In this document: positions 1 through 9,557 of the stretch, piece by piece
How positions within the stretch are numbered: position 1 is the first letter of the stretch
Layout: the number at the start of each line of letters is the position of its first letter
NCBI RefSeq assembly: GCF_016865365.1
Contig: NZ_AP024469.1
Span: forward strand, 3,130,501-3,194,500
Length of the DNA: 64,000 nucleotides
Direction: 5' to 3'
Origin: Geobacter sp. SVR
GTDB taxonomy: Bacteria; Desulfobacterota; Desulfuromonadia; Geobacterales; Pseudopelobacteraceae
Notes under the pieces: generated by a model
Database searches by the model: none
What the model was told of the DNA's origin: nothing
What the model saw: the letters and a program-made list of their open reading frames with translations, nothing else
Program-made: the position numbers and the translations under genes

Positions 1-424
1 TCTCGCGCTGGGTATCCTTCTTCTTCATGTCTTCCCGCTTGTCATGGTGCTTCTTGCCTTTGCCCAGTCCGATCTCGACTTTGACCAGACCGTTCTTGAA
101 ATACAGCCGCAACGGAATGGCGGAGAAGCCCTGCTCCCTGATGCGCCCGTACAGCCTGTCGATCTCCTTGCGGTGCAGCAGCAGCTTGCGCTTGCGATCA
201 GGATCGTGGTTCTGGCGGTTGCCGAATTCGTAATGGGAGATGTTCAGATTGTGGAGAAAGGCTTCGCCGTCGCGCACCATCATGAAGGCATCGCTCAGAT
301 TGGCCTTGCCTGCCCTCAGCGACTTGACCTCCGTGCCTTGCAGCACCATGCCCGCTTCCAGCCGGTCTTCGATGAAGTAATCGTGAAAGGCTTTCTTATT
401 TGCACAAATCAGTTTTTCGCTCAT
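1..424 (-). CDS. smpB: SsrA-binding protein SmpB (3' end cut off by window edge)
   Basis: SmpB binds tmRNA and brings it to stalled ribosomes for trans-translation. The visible 141 codons begin [17 protein letters not shown] and contain the family hallmark [18 protein letters not shown], followed by [12 protein letters not shown] and the basic segment [14 protein letters not shown]. The reading ends in a Lys-rich tail ([20 protein letters not shown]), which in SmpB is the C-terminal tail that enters the empty mRNA channel. Family members are about 150-155 residues, so only roughly ten residues and the stop codon are missing. The start is the ATG at 422-424. No other start is needed to cover the conserved N-terminus. 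The gene diverges from the magnesium operon on the other strand. Confidence 0.95.
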   Translation of the reverse strand, partial: MSEKLICANKKAFHDYFIEDRLEAGMVLQGTEVKSLRAGKANLSDAFMMVRDGEAFLHNLNISHYEFGNRQNHDPDRKRKLLLHRKEIDRLYGRIREQGFSAIPLRLYFKNGLVKVEIGLGKGKKHHDKREDMKKKDTQRE

Positions 425-570
425 TACTCAAAAATGATAGCAGAGATCGTTGAAAAAGGGAATGCCTATGGCAAAATAGCAGTGCCGCCGCCGGCAGAAG
501 TGACCGCCGGACAGGATGTCCGGATGCGACAAGTACACAGAATGTCACCCGGTTTTAACGCAAATTTAAC

Positions 571-599
571 TTTACCCGCCAATCCAATCGATGTATAAA
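571..599 (+). promoter_or_regulatory. Predicted sigma-70 promoter of the M-box operon
   Basis: TTTACC at 571-576 and TATAAA at 594-599 are separated by exactly 17 bases, which would start transcription near 606, about 30 bases ahead of the riboswitch core. A TATAAT at 627-632 lacks a matching -35 and would begin the transcript inside the aptamer, so the upstream pair is preferred. This is a pattern call only. Confidence 0.5.
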
Positions 600-633
600 C
601 AAGGGTCCCAAACACGTTTTACCACATATAATT

Positions 634-790
634 CCTCGTTAGCATGAGGCGTTTGCACAAACACAGGCTACTGCCCAGAAACGTCGAAAGACGCCAATGC
701 GGTCCAACAGGTTTTGTCGGCTTAAGGCTTAACCCAATGTAGCTGGTTCACTATCCTACGTTGTGCACTGCCGAAAATCTACCAGGGGGG
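634..790 (+). ncRNA. M-box (ykoK leader) Mg2+ riboswitch aptamer
   Basis: The leader matches the M-box (Rfam ykoK class) consensus along its length: a 5' CGTTAGCATGAGGC segment (637-650), the invariant core GCCCAGAAACGTCGAAAGAC (673-692), then GCCAATGCGGTCCAACAG, the CTTAAGGCTTAA arm, and AGCTGGTTCACTATCCTA (741-758) ahead of the closing strand. M-box RNAs fold when cellular Mg2+ is sufficient and then shut off magnesium transporter genes. Here a Rho-independent terminator follows at 815-845 and the next gene is an MgtE-N/CBS protein upstream of an NRAMP-related transporter, which is the expected regulon. The match is by eye against the remembered B. subtilis ykoK leader. The ends of the aptamer are approximate. 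Confidence 0.9.
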
Positions 791-814
791 AAGCGGTGTC
801 CTTGCGTATTTTTT

Positions 815-845
815 AAGGCCCTTTCTCTCTGAAAGGGCCTTTTGC
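815..845 (+). terminator. Riboswitch expression-platform terminator
   Basis: AAGGCCCTTTC (815-825) and GAAAGGGCCTT (831-841) pair around a short TCTCT loop and are followed by a T-rich run (TTTTGCTTTTT). The hairpin lies between the M-box and the first codon at 864, so it is the likely off-switch at high Mg2+. Confidence 0.85.
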
Positions 846-863
846 TTTTTAAGGGTTTCCCGA

Positions 864-2126
864 ATGACGACTGAATTCACTGAAATATACCTGAGCGCGG
901 TCATCGGTCGCTCCGTAATCAATAGTAAAGGCGACGAGATCGGCCTTCTGCGCGATCTGATCATGGTGCCGGGCGACGTGTTCCCCGAGGTTTCCCACAT
1001 AGTGATCAAAGCGCGCAAGGGCATTTTCAGCCTGCCCTGGAACGAAGTGACGCTGTTCACCCATGTGGTGATCTCCGCCAGCAGCGTGAGACCTCCGGGC
1101 CTGTCACCGTTCCAGTCCTACCAAGGGGAGATCCTCGTCAAGCGCGACCTGCTCGACAAGCAGATCGTGGATGTGGACGGCGCCAAAGTGGTGCGGGTCA
1201 ACGACATCAAGCTGGGCAACCTCAATCAGAAGCTGTGCATCTTTTCGGTCGACATCGGCTTTCGCGGCCTGCTCAGACGCCTGGGATACGAGCGTTTCGG
1301 CGAGCGCTTCGCCCAGGCCATCCGGCGCGACATCCCCCACAATGAAATCAGCTGGGAATATGTCCAGCCTCTGGAGGCCAACTCGTCCCGTCTGGCACTC
1401 AACATCGCCCGGGACCAGATGAACGAACTGCACCCAGCCGACTTGGCCGACATCATCGAAAACATCCCGATCCAGAACATCAAGATGATGCTCGAATCAA
1501 TGGATGCCGAAACTGCCGGCGAGACGCTGTACGAGTTGGAGCCGGACATGCGCAATGTCGTCATCAGCCAGCTCGATGACGAACAGGTCAGCGACATCCT
1601 GGAAGAGATGGAGCCGGACGATGCCGCCGACGTGCTCTCCGACCTTCCGGAGCAGAAGGCCCAGGAACTGCTGCACCTGATGGATCAGGAGGATGCCGAG
1701 GATATCCAGGAGTTGCTGGAGCACGAAGAGGACTCGGCTGGCGGCCTGATGACCCCCGAATATTTCCGGCTTGCATCGAACATTTCGGTGGGGCGCGCGC
1801 TGGAGCTGCTCAAGGAAGGGGCCGAGGAAGCGGAAACCGTTTATTACGGTTACGTGGTCGACGCAGAGGAGCGCCTGGAAGGGGTCGTATCCCTGAAGAC
1901 CTTGCTGCTGAGTTCGCCCGATGCACATATCACCGACGTGATGGAGGAAAACGTGAAGTACGTCCACGTTGACTCCGAACCTGAAGACATGCTCGAAATG
2001 CTTACCAAGTACGACCTGATCGCGCTGCCGGTCCTGGACGAGGAGGACCGTATGGCGGGCATCGTCACGGTCGACGACGTGCTGGCCCACTACCTGCCGC
2101 TGATTCTCAAAAACAGGCGCAGATAA
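864..2126 (+). CDS. PRC-barrel / MgtE-N / CBS-pair protein lacking the MgtE channel
   Basis: This 420-residue protein is soluble and has no transmembrane stretch. Residues about 8-75 and 85-150 look like two PRC-barrel-type units (VINSKGDEIGLLRDL and QIVDVDGAKVVRVNDI). Residues about 180-290 form the acidic helical MgtE N domain (HPADLADIIENIP, LEEMEPDDAADVLSDLPE). From SAGGLMTPEYFRL a CBS pair runs to the C-terminus. In true MgtE these N and CBS parts sense Mg2+ and gate a five-helix channel. Here the channel is absent and the next gene, 18 bases downstream, encodes a separate transporter. Control by the M-box and this pairing suggest it senses cytosolic Mg2+ and may regulate the neighbouring transporter, which is inference. 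The ATG at 864 follows AAGGG at a usual distance. Confidence 0.85.
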   Translation: MTTEFTEIYLSAVIGRSVINSKGDEIGLLRDLIMVPGDVFPEVSHIVIKARKGIFSLPWNEVTLFTHVVISASSVRPPGLSPFQSYQGEILVKRDLLDKQIVDVDGAKVVRVNDIKLGNLNQKLCIFSVDIGFRGLLRRLGYERFGERFAQAIRRDIPHNEISWEYVQPLEANSSRLALNIARDQMNELHPADLADIIENIPIQNIKMMLESMDAETAGETLYELEPDMRNVVISQLDDEQVSDILEEMEPDDAADVLSDLPEQKAQELLHLMDQEDAEDIQELLEHEEDSAGGLMTPEYFRLASNISVGRALELLKEGAEEAETVYYGYVVDAEERLEGVVSLKTLLLSSPDAHITDVMEENVKYVHVDSEPEDMLEMLTKYDLIALPVLDEEDRMAGIVTVDDVLAHYLPLILKNRRR

Positions 2127-2144
2127 CCATCAAAGGCTTTTCCC

Positions 2145-3443
2145 ATGTTCACCGGTATTTCCCTGTTCAAATTATTCAGGCCCTTCAAGAGCGTAAACGC
2201 CAAGAACATCATGCTGTTCCTGGCGATTCTCGGACCGGGCATCATCACCGCCAACGTAGACAACGATGCCGGCGGCATAACCACCTATTCCCTGGCTGCG
2301 GCCAACTACGGCTATGCCATCCTCTGGCCGATGATCCCCACCACCATTGCGCTGGTGGTGATCCAGGAGATGTGCGCCCGGATGGGAGCCGTGACCGGCA
2401 AGGGACTCTCGGACCTGATTCGGGAATCCTTCGGCGTCAAGGTCACCTTTTACGTCATGATCGCGCTGCTGTTGACCAACATGGGCAACTCGATCTCCGA
2501 GTTCGCCGGTATAGCCGCCAGCCTGGAGATCTTCGGCATCAGCAAGTACCTGTCGGTGCCGCTGGCCGCCATCTGCGTCTGGCTGCTGATCGTCAAGGGC
2601 TCCTACAAGACCGTGGAAAAGGTCTTCCTGGTGGCCTGCATGGTCTACGTGGCCTACCCCATCGCCGCCTTTATCGCCGGACCGAACTGGGACGTGGTGC
2701 TCAAGTCCACGGTTGTGCCTTCCTTCAAATCAGACAGTGCCTATCTGATGACGCTGATCGGTATCATCGGGACCACCATCGCCCCCTGGATGCAGTTCTA
2801 CCAGCAGTCGGCCGTGGTTGAGAAAGGCATCACCGCCGAACAGTACGGTTTTACGCGGCTGGATGTGATCATCGGCTGCATCCTGGCAATCGTGGTGGCC
2901 TTCTTCATGATGGTAGCCTGCGCCTCCACCATCCATCTCCATGGCCTCAAGATCGAGACCGCCGCGGATGCCGCCATGGCCCTGAAGCCGCTGGTCGGCC
3001 AGCATGCCTCGGCCCTGTTCGCCTTTGGACTGTTCAACGCCTCGCTCTTCGGTGCCTGCATCCTGCCGCTTTCCACCGCCTTTTACATTTGCGAGGGCAT
3101 GGGCTGGGAATCGGGAGTGGACAATGATTTCGAACAAGCCCCCCAGTTTTTCTGGCTCTTCACCGTGATCATCGCCATCAGCGCCGGGCTGATCCTGATA
3201 CCCAACGCCCCGCTGCTGCAGATCATGTTCCTGTCCCAGGTGGTCAACGGCGCCGTGCTCCCCTTTGTGCTGATCTTCATGCTGCTGCTGATCAACGACA
3301 AAAACCTGATGGGCCGCTATGTCAACGGCCCGATCTTTAACATCATCGCCTGGCTGACGGTGGTGATCATGATCATTTTGACGCTCGTCATGACCACTGA
3401 CATGGCCATTCCCGGTCTGGTCAAGCGCCTGCTCGCCTTCTGA
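2145..3443 (+). CDS. NRAMP-related transporter, magnesium (NRMT) type
   Basis: The 432-residue protein has about eleven hydrophobic segments and NRAMP architecture. The helix-1 signature GPG...DPGN of Mn/Fe transporters reads G30-P31-G32 ... D41-A42-G43-G44, and the helix-6 MPHN motif reads A213-P214-W215-M216. Loss of the metal-selective methionine and of the DPGN asparagine is typical of the NRAMP-related Mg2+ transporters characterised in Clostridium and Eggerthella, not of MntH. Its position downstream of an M-box and of an MgtE-N/CBS protein agrees with Mg2+ import across the inner membrane. Automatic annotation would probably call it MntH, and the sequence argues against that. A strong terminator follows at 3457-3502. 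Confidence 0.88.
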   Translation: MFTGISLFKLFRPFKSVNAKNIMLFLAILGPGIITANVDNDAGGITTYSLAAANYGYAILWPMIPTTIALVVIQEMCARMGAVTGKGLSDLIRESFGVKVTFYVMIALLLTNMGNSISEFAGIAASLEIFGISKYLSVPLAAICVWLLIVKGSYKTVEKVFLVACMVYVAYPIAAFIAGPNWDVVLKSTVVPSFKSDSAYLMTLIGIIGTTIAPWMQFYQQSAVVEKGITAEQYGFTRLDVIIGCILAIVVAFFMMVACASTIHLHGLKIETAADAAMALKPLVGQHASALFAFGLFNASLFGACILPLSTAFYICEGMGWESGVDNDFEQAPQFFWLFTVIIAISAGLILIPNAPLLQIMFLSQVVNGAVLPFVLIFMLLLINDKNLMGRYVNGPIFNIIAWLTVVIMIILTLVMTTDMAIPGLVKRLLAF

Positions 3444-3456
3444 TCCGACAACCCCG

Positions 3457-3502
3457 CAACAAAAAAGGCCCCTCGGGAACTTCGGGGGGCCTTTTTTGTT
3501 GC
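3457..3502. terminator. Bidirectional intrinsic terminator
   Basis: GCAACAAAAAAGGCCCC and GGGGCCTTTTTTGTTGC form a near-perfect stem with A and T runs on both sides. It serves the converging transporter gene (plus) and HIT gene (minus). Confidence 0.92.
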
Positions 3503-3530
3503 GATATGCGAAGACAGTACGGTCTGCCGT

Positions 3531-3875
3531 TTAGCCCGGAGGCCAGCCCAGCTCGCGTCCTGCCAGCAGGTGGACATGCAGGTGAAACACCGACTGCCCG
3601 GCCAGTTCGCCGTTGTTCTGCACCAGACGGAAGCCGCTGTCGGCCACCCCTTTTTCCCGGGCGATTTCCCCCGCCTTCCTGAAGATGTAACCGACGAGTT
3701 CGTCATGGCTGTCGGCCATGTCGAGGCAGTTGGAAAAATGTACTTTGGGAATGAACAGCAGATGCAGCGGCGCCTTGGGGCCGATATCCTCGATCACCAG
3801 CAGGCGATCGTCCTCGAATACCTTCTTAGAGGGGATTTCATTGCGGATGATCTTGCAGAATATGCAATTCTCCAT
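3531..3875 (-). CDS. HIT (histidine triad) family nucleotide-binding protein
   Basis: This 114-residue HINT-type protein hydrolyses or transfers nucleotidyl groups in the cytosol. It opens MENCIFCKIIRNEIPSKKVF with the CxxC zinc pair, has the mid-domain PKAPLHLLFIPK, and ends with the triad QSVFHLHVHLL. The chosen ATG at 3873-3875 has a perfect AAGGAGG six bases upstream. An in-frame ATG 15 bases earlier lacks this and would add non-conserved residues. It is the last gene of the minus-strand array that begins with purB. The physiological substrate cannot be told from sequence. Confidence 0.93.
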   Translation of the reverse strand: MENCIFCKIIRNEIPSKKVFEDDRLLVIEDIGPKAPLHLLFIPKVHFSNCLDMADSHDELVGYIFRKAGEIAREKGVADSGFRLVQNNGELAGQSVFHLHVHLLAGRELGWPPG

Positions 3876-3907
3876 GTCAGCCTCCTTCAAAACATCAAAT
3901 TAACTCC

Positions 3908-3926
3908 CCCCTCATATCCTGAGGGG
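3908..3926. other. Short hairpin between tlyA and HIT genes
   Basis: CCCCTCA and TGAGGGG flank a five-base loop. There is no T run, so it may be a processing or attenuation hairpin within the transcript. Little else is visible in the 111-base gap. Confidence 0.35.
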
Positions 3927-3986
3927 AACACATGATCGGGGTATTGTCTGAAATTCCTACAACAGCCCGCCGGAGCGTCCCTCCCC

Positions 3987-4751
3987 TTAAACTAAGGGAA
4001 GGACAGGAGGGGTTAAAGGCACCTGCAGCAGTATCAGAAATTCCCGGTTTCCGTCGGCACCGGTGATGGGTGAATCGCACAGGCCTGCCACGCTCAATCC
4101 TAATTCCGCCGCAACCTGCCTAACCCCTTCGACGGCCTTTTCGTGGGCGGCCGGATCTCTCACAATGCCCCCCTTGCCCACCTCGCCCTTCCCTACCTCG
4201 AACTGCGGCTTGATCAGGGCAACGATCCTGCCCCCGGGCTTGACCAGCGCCACCGTGGCCGGCAGCACCTTGGAGAGCGAGATGAAGGAGGCGTCGATCA
4301 CCGCCAGATCCGGCATCCCGTCCAGTTGATCCGGCGTCAGGTAGCGGATGTTGGTTTTCTCCATGCTGACCACGCGCGGGTCCTGCTGGAGTTTCCAGGC
4401 CAGTTGGCCGTAGCCGACATCCACCGCGAATACGCGGTCCGCCCCTGCCTGCAGCAGGCAATCGGTGAAACCGCCGGTGGAGGCACCCACATCGATCGCC
4501 ACCAGCCCCCTCACATCGAGCTCGAAGCATTCCAGAGCCCGTTGCAGCTTCAGTCCGCCACGGCTGACAAAGGGGAGGATTTCACCCTTGATGCGGATCT
4601 CGACATCGGCCGGCACCTGTTGGCCGGCCTTGTCGACAGTGTGCTCACCCACCACCACTTGACCGGCCATGATCAGTGCCTGAGCCTTTTCCCGCGAAGG
4701 GGCCAGTCCCCGTTCCACCAGCAGCTTGTCGAGGCGTTGTTTCGAGGTCAT
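3987..4751 (-). CDS. tlyA: TlyA family rRNA 2'-O-methyltransferase / hemolysin-like
   Basis: The 254-residue protein has an N-terminal S4 RNA-binding domain (QRLDKLLVERGLAPSREKAQALI, about residues 4-65) and an FtsJ-type methyltransferase fold. The SAM loop is DVGASTGGFTDCLLQAGA near residue 87, and KPQFE lies later. TlyA enzymes methylate ribose positions in 16S and/or 23S rRNA. In mycobacteria this governs capreomycin sensitivity. The hemolysin name is historical. Its ATG overlaps the pyrE stop codon (ATGA, 4748-4751), so translation is probably coupled. The ribosome-binding site GGTAGGTGG lies inside pyrE. Confidence 0.92.
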   Translation of the reverse strand: MTSKQRLDKLLVERGLAPSREKAQALIMAGQVVVGEHTVDKAGQQVPADVEIRIKGEILPFVSRGGLKLQRALECFELDVRGLVAIDVGASTGGFTDCLLQAGADRVFAVDVGYGQLAWKLQQDPRVVSMEKTNIRYLTPDQLDGMPDLAVIDASFISLSKVLPATVALVKPGGRIVALIKPQFEVGKGEVGKGGIVRDPAAHEKAVEGVRQVAAELGLSVAGLCDSPITGADGNREFLILLQVPLTPPVLPLV

Positions 4752-5299
4752 CCACCTACCAGTTCGGATTTGGTAAAGATCGCCTTCAGCCAGTATCCTT
4801 CGGCTTCGATATTCTCCCGGCCACCCTCTTCACGGTCGACCAGGGTGACGATGCCGAGCACTTTCAGTCCCTCTTCCTCGGCCCGGCGTACCGCCTTCAT
4901 GGAGGAACCGCCGGTGGTGACGACATCTTCCACGATTACCACGCCCGTGCCGGCCGGCAGATTCTTGCGCCCCTCCAGCCATTGGCCGGTGCCGTGCCCC
5001 TTGGGCTCCTTGCGGATGATAAAGGCGTGCATGCTCTTGCCGTCCAGATGGGCGGCAATGGAGGTGGCGGTGGCGATCGGGTCGGCTCCCAGAGTGATGC
5101 CGCCGACCGCTTCCACCCCTGCAACGTCCTTGATGGCTTCATAGAACAGCTTGCCGGCCAGAAAGCCCCCTTCAGCGTGCAGGGTGGTCTGTTTGCCGTC
5201 GAAGTAGAAATCGCTCTCGCGTCCCGAAGCCAGCTTGACCAGCCGCTTTTCGTAGGACAGCTGCAGGATGATCTGTTTGAGTTTATCGCGGTCCGTCAT
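4748..5299 (-). CDS. pyrE: Orotate phosphoribosyltransferase
   Basis: PyrE joins orotate with PRPP to give OMP, the fifth step of UMP synthesis. The 183-residue protein starts MTDRDKLKQIILQLSYEK and carries LASGRESDFYFDGK, the PRPP loop VVIVEDVVTTGGSSMKAV and EEGGRENIEAEGY near the C-terminus. The start at 5297-5299 lies one base after the purF stop, with GGAGGAG upstream. A longer in-frame extension has no family similarity and would overlap purF. Its placement directly after purF couples the first PRPP-consuming step of purine synthesis to the PRPP-consuming step of pyrimidine synthesis. Confidence 0.95.
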   Translation of the reverse strand: MTDRDKLKQIILQLSYEKRLVKLASGRESDFYFDGKQTTLHAEGGFLAGKLFYEAIKDVAGVEAVGGITLGADPIATATSIAAHLDGKSMHAFIIRKEPKGHGTGQWLEGRKNLPAGTGVVIVEDVVTTGGSSMKAVRRAEEEGLKVLGIVTLVDREEGGRENIEAEGYWLKAIFTKSELVGG

Positions 5300-5300
5300 G

Positions 5301-6719
<1,419 letters not shown>

Positions 6720-6744
6720 ATGGTGTGAACTCTCCTTATGCTTT

Positions 6745-6791
6745 GAACGAAAAATCTGCCACAGAGACACCGGGGCACAGAGCGGCAGGTG
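6745..6791. repeat. Partial copy of the CACAGAG intergenic repeat
   Basis: The purF-purQ gap contains CTGCCACAGAGACACCGGGG and CACAGAGCGGCAGG, which resemble the left arm of the long inverted repeats at 9558, 15239 and 58758. Only one arm is present. Confidence 0.4.
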
Positions 6792-7619
6792 TTACATAAG
6801 ATTCTTCCGCGCATACTCCGCTGCGTTCCGATACAGGATCAGACCATCTCCCTCTTCGGGCAGCTGTTCCCGCGTCCAGCGCGGGTGCTGGGTGTAATGG
6901 ACAAAGGCCTCGGGATGCGGCATCAGCCCCATCAGGCGTCCGGTGGGGTCGCAGACCCCGGCGATGGCGTTATGGGAGCCGTTGGGATTGGCGGGAAATT
7001 CCATTGTCGGCGCGGCATAATCGGGGCCGGAGTATTTGAACACCGCCAAGTGCGCCGCTTCGATCCGCTCCAGGGTCGCGGCGGTATCGCACATGAACTT
7101 TCCTTCACCGTGCCGCATGGGCAGATAGATGCCCTTGTCGATGCCTTGCGTGAAGATGGAGGGAGAGGCGGGATCGACCTTGAGATAGGTCCAACGGTCC
7201 TGGAAGCGGCCGCATTCGTTGTGGGTCAGAGTGACCGATTGGCTCAGGTAGTCGCCATCAAAACCGGGCAGCATTCCCATCTTGACCATCAATTGGAAGC
7301 CGTTGCAGACCCCCAGGATCAGCTTGCCGTCAGCGATGAAGCGGGTGAACTGCTCTACCAGTTTCTCGCCGCTGCCTGCCACGGCAGCATGCTTGAGCCG
7401 GTTGGCCTGTGCCTTGGCGCTCCCCAGGTCGTCGCCGTCGAGGAAGCCTCCGGTCAGGTTGAGGAAATGAAAGTCATCCAGCCTGACCTCCCCGGAAAGA
7501 ATTTCGGCGATATGGGCGATGACCGCCTCGTCAAAGCCCCCCAGGCGGCAGGCATGGGCCGCTTCCATCTCGCAGTTGGTGCCGTTGCCGGTTATGACTA
7601 TCGCTCGTGTTGGTGCCAT
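6792..7619 (-). CDS. purQ: FGAM synthase glutaminase subunit PurQ
   Basis: PurQ releases ammonia from glutamine for PurL, which converts FGAR to FGAM. The 275-residue class-I amidotransferase has the nucleophile elbow LGVCNGFQLM near residue 100, N-terminal VITGNGTNCEMEAAHA, and the His-Glu pair in GLMPHPEAF. It is longer than the roughly 227-residue Bacillus PurQ and more like the glutaminase domain of large fused PurL enzymes. Together with the enlarged PurL at 9735-12725 it looks like a large-type enzyme split in two. The ATG at 7617-7619 is preceded by AAGGAG. recQ separates it from purL. Confidence 0.93.
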   Translation of the reverse strand: MAPTRAIVITGNGTNCEMEAAHACRLGGFDEAVIAHIAEILSGEVRLDDFHFLNLTGGFLDGDDLGSAKAQANRLKHAAVAGSGEKLVEQFTRFIADGKLILGVCNGFQLMVKMGMLPGFDGDYLSQSVTLTHNECGRFQDRWTYLKVDPASPSIFTQGIDKGIYLPMRHGEGKFMCDTAATLERIEAAHLAVFKYSGPDYAAPTMEFPANPNGSHNAIAGVCDPTGRLMGLMPHPEAFVHYTQHPRWTREQLPEEGDGLILYRNAAEYARKNLM

Positions 7620-7651
7620 ATGATTGCCCTTCTCCTTGTTGTCGTGAAACT

Positions 7652-7667
7652 ATTATTTTACAAAATA
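7652..7667. promoter_or_regulatory. AT-rich palindrome upstream of purQ
   Basis: TTATTTT-AC-AAAATAA has perfect seven-base arms and lies 33-48 bases upstream of the purQ start in the recQ-purQ gap. It could be an operator or an AT-rich promoter element. There is no further support. Confidence 0.3.
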
Positions 7668-7695
7668 AAGCGTGACGCTGTCCGTTAGAATATAT

Positions 7696-9543
7696 TTAAG
7701 CATACATGTCTTCGGGCGGTCCATCCGCCTGTTCTGCAAGGCGGTCAATAACCCGGTCGTGCCGGCCGATGACTGCCAGAAAAGGGGCACCATAGGTACG
7801 TAGCTTGTAGTCCCCTACCCCGCCGATCAGCCGCAGTTCGCGTTCGTCCCGCGGCCGGGCCGTGGCCATGGCCACCAGCGTCGCATCGGAGAAGACCACG
7901 AAAGGGGGCACGGAGGCCGCGTCGGCAATCTGTTTGCGCAAGGCCCGCAGCTCATCGAACAGGGCACGGTCGGCCTCTCCGACCGTTGCGCCGCGCCGGG
8001 CCGGTTTCTCCTTGGCAACCTCAGCGTTACGTGGCAGGCCGAGCGTGACGTGGGCTTCCCCTTTGAGCAGCGGACGTGCCAGCGGTGAAAGCGTCAAGGC
8101 GCCGAAACGGGTAAAATCCTGCACCAGGTAGCCCAGGTGGATCAACTGACGGATGATGTTGTCCCACTCGGCTGCGGAGAGATCGGCGCCGATGCCGTAG
8201 GTGGAAAGCCGGTTGTGCCCCAGATCGAGTATGCGCTGTCCCTGGCTCCCCCGAAGGACATCGATCACATGCCTGGCGCCGAAGCGCTCACCGACACGAT
8301 ACACGCAGGAGAGCACCTTCCGGGCCGCTTCGGTGGCATCAAAGCGCTGCGGCGGCTCGACACAGATGTCGCAATTGCCGCAATCATGCGTGCGGCTCTC
8401 GCCGAAATAAGCCAGCAGCGCCCGTCGCCGACAGGTCAGGGCTTCGGAATAAGCGACCATGGCATTCAGCTTTTGCAGCTCGATCCGGATCCGCTCGGCA
8501 TTGTCGCTGTTGTTGATCAGCGCCCGGGCGGTCATGACATCACCCATGCCGAACAGCATCAGCGCCTCGGAGGGCAGGCCATCGCGGCCGGCGCGGCCGG
8601 TTTCCTGGTAGTAGCTCTCCACGCTCTTGGGCATGTCGTAGTGCACTACGAAGCGCACGTTGGGCTTGTCGATGCCCATGCCGAAGGCCACCGTTGCCAC
8701 GACGATCCGCAGGTCGTCGCGTCGGAAGGCGTCCTGCACCCGGTGGCGCTCGGTGTCCGACAGGCCGGCATGATAGGCGGCAGCGGCAAAACCGGCCGCG
8801 CAGAGACGCTCGGCCACCTGCTCGACCCGATTGCGGCTCAGGGCGTAGACAATGCCCGCTTCATCGCGCCGCCCCTTCAGGAACGCCTCCAGCTGCGCCA
8901 TGGGCTTGTGTTTGGGCATGACCGTATAGCTAATGTTGGGGCGATCGAAACCGGCCACATGGACCCGCGCCTGCTGGATGTCCAACTGCCGGGTGATGTC
9001 GTTGCGGGTCTCGGGATCGGCCGTGGCGGTCATGGCCACGATCGGCACGTCGGGGAACAGACTGCGCAGCCTGCCGATCTGGACATAATCCGGACGGAAA
9101 TCGTGGCCCCACTGGGAGATGCAGTGCGCCTCGTCAATGGCGAACAGTGCCAGCTTCAGGGTTCCCAGGCGTTCCAGAAACTCCGGCAGCATCAGCCGCT
9201 CCGGAGCCACATACAGCAGATCCAGTTCTCCCGCATCCAGCTGCTGCGAGACACGGCGCGCCTCCTGGGCGGAGAGCGAGGAATTGTAGCAGGCCGCCCG
9301 CACGCCGTTGGCAATCAGGGCATCCACCTGATCCTTCATCAGCGAGATCAGGGGCGATACGACGATCGCCAGCCCCTCGCGGTGCAGGGCCGGGATCTGG
9401 TAACAGAGCGACTTACCTCCCCCGGTCGGCATGACCAGAAAGACATCCTCGCCGGCCAGCACCTGCTCAATCACCTCCTGCTGGGGGGCACGGAATTCGT
9501 GGAAGCCGAAGACGGTTCTTAAGGTTTCCTTGATGGTGACCAT
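7696..9543 (-). CDS. recQ: ATP-dependent DNA helicase RecQ
   Basis: RecQ unwinds DNA 3'-5' in recombination repair and stalled-fork processing. The 615-residue protein shows Walker A MPTGGGKSLCYQIPA, box IDEAHCISQWGHDFRPDY, helicase motif VATVAFGMGIDKPNVRFVVH and QETGRAGRDG. The RQC zinc cysteines are CRRRALLAYFG...CGNCDIC, followed by a winged helix and a C-terminal HRDC domain (about residues 520-600). Length and domain order are those of complete RecQ. Its place inside a run of purine genes (purL upstream, purQ downstream) is unusual. The purL-recQ gap holds a long inverted repeat, so recQ may have its own transcript. Confidence 0.96.
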   Translation of the reverse strand: MVTIKETLRTVFGFHEFRAPQQEVIEQVLAGEDVFLVMPTGGGKSLCYQIPALHREGLAIVVSPLISLMKDQVDALIANGVRAACYNSSLSAQEARRVSQQLDAGELDLLYVAPERLMLPEFLERLGTLKLALFAIDEAHCISQWGHDFRPDYVQIGRLRSLFPDVPIVAMTATADPETRNDITRQLDIQQARVHVAGFDRPNISYTVMPKHKPMAQLEAFLKGRRDEAGIVYALSRNRVEQVAERLCAAGFAAAAYHAGLSDTERHRVQDAFRRDDLRIVVATVAFGMGIDKPNVRFVVHYDMPKSVESYYQETGRAGRDGLPSEALMLFGMGDVMTARALINNSDNAERIRIELQKLNAMVAYSEALTCRRRALLAYFGESRTHDCGNCDICVEPPQRFDATEAARKVLSCVYRVGERFGARHVIDVLRGSQGQRILDLGHNRLSTYGIGADLSAAEWDNIIRQLIHLGYLVQDFTRFGALTLSPLARPLLKGEAHVTLGLPRNAEVAKEKPARRGATVGEADRALFDELRALRKQIADAASVPPFVVFSDATLVAMATARPRDERELRLIGGVGDYKLRTYGAPFLAVIGRHDRVIDRLAEQADGPPEDMYA

Positions 9544-9557
9544 AGTTTCAAAATCCT

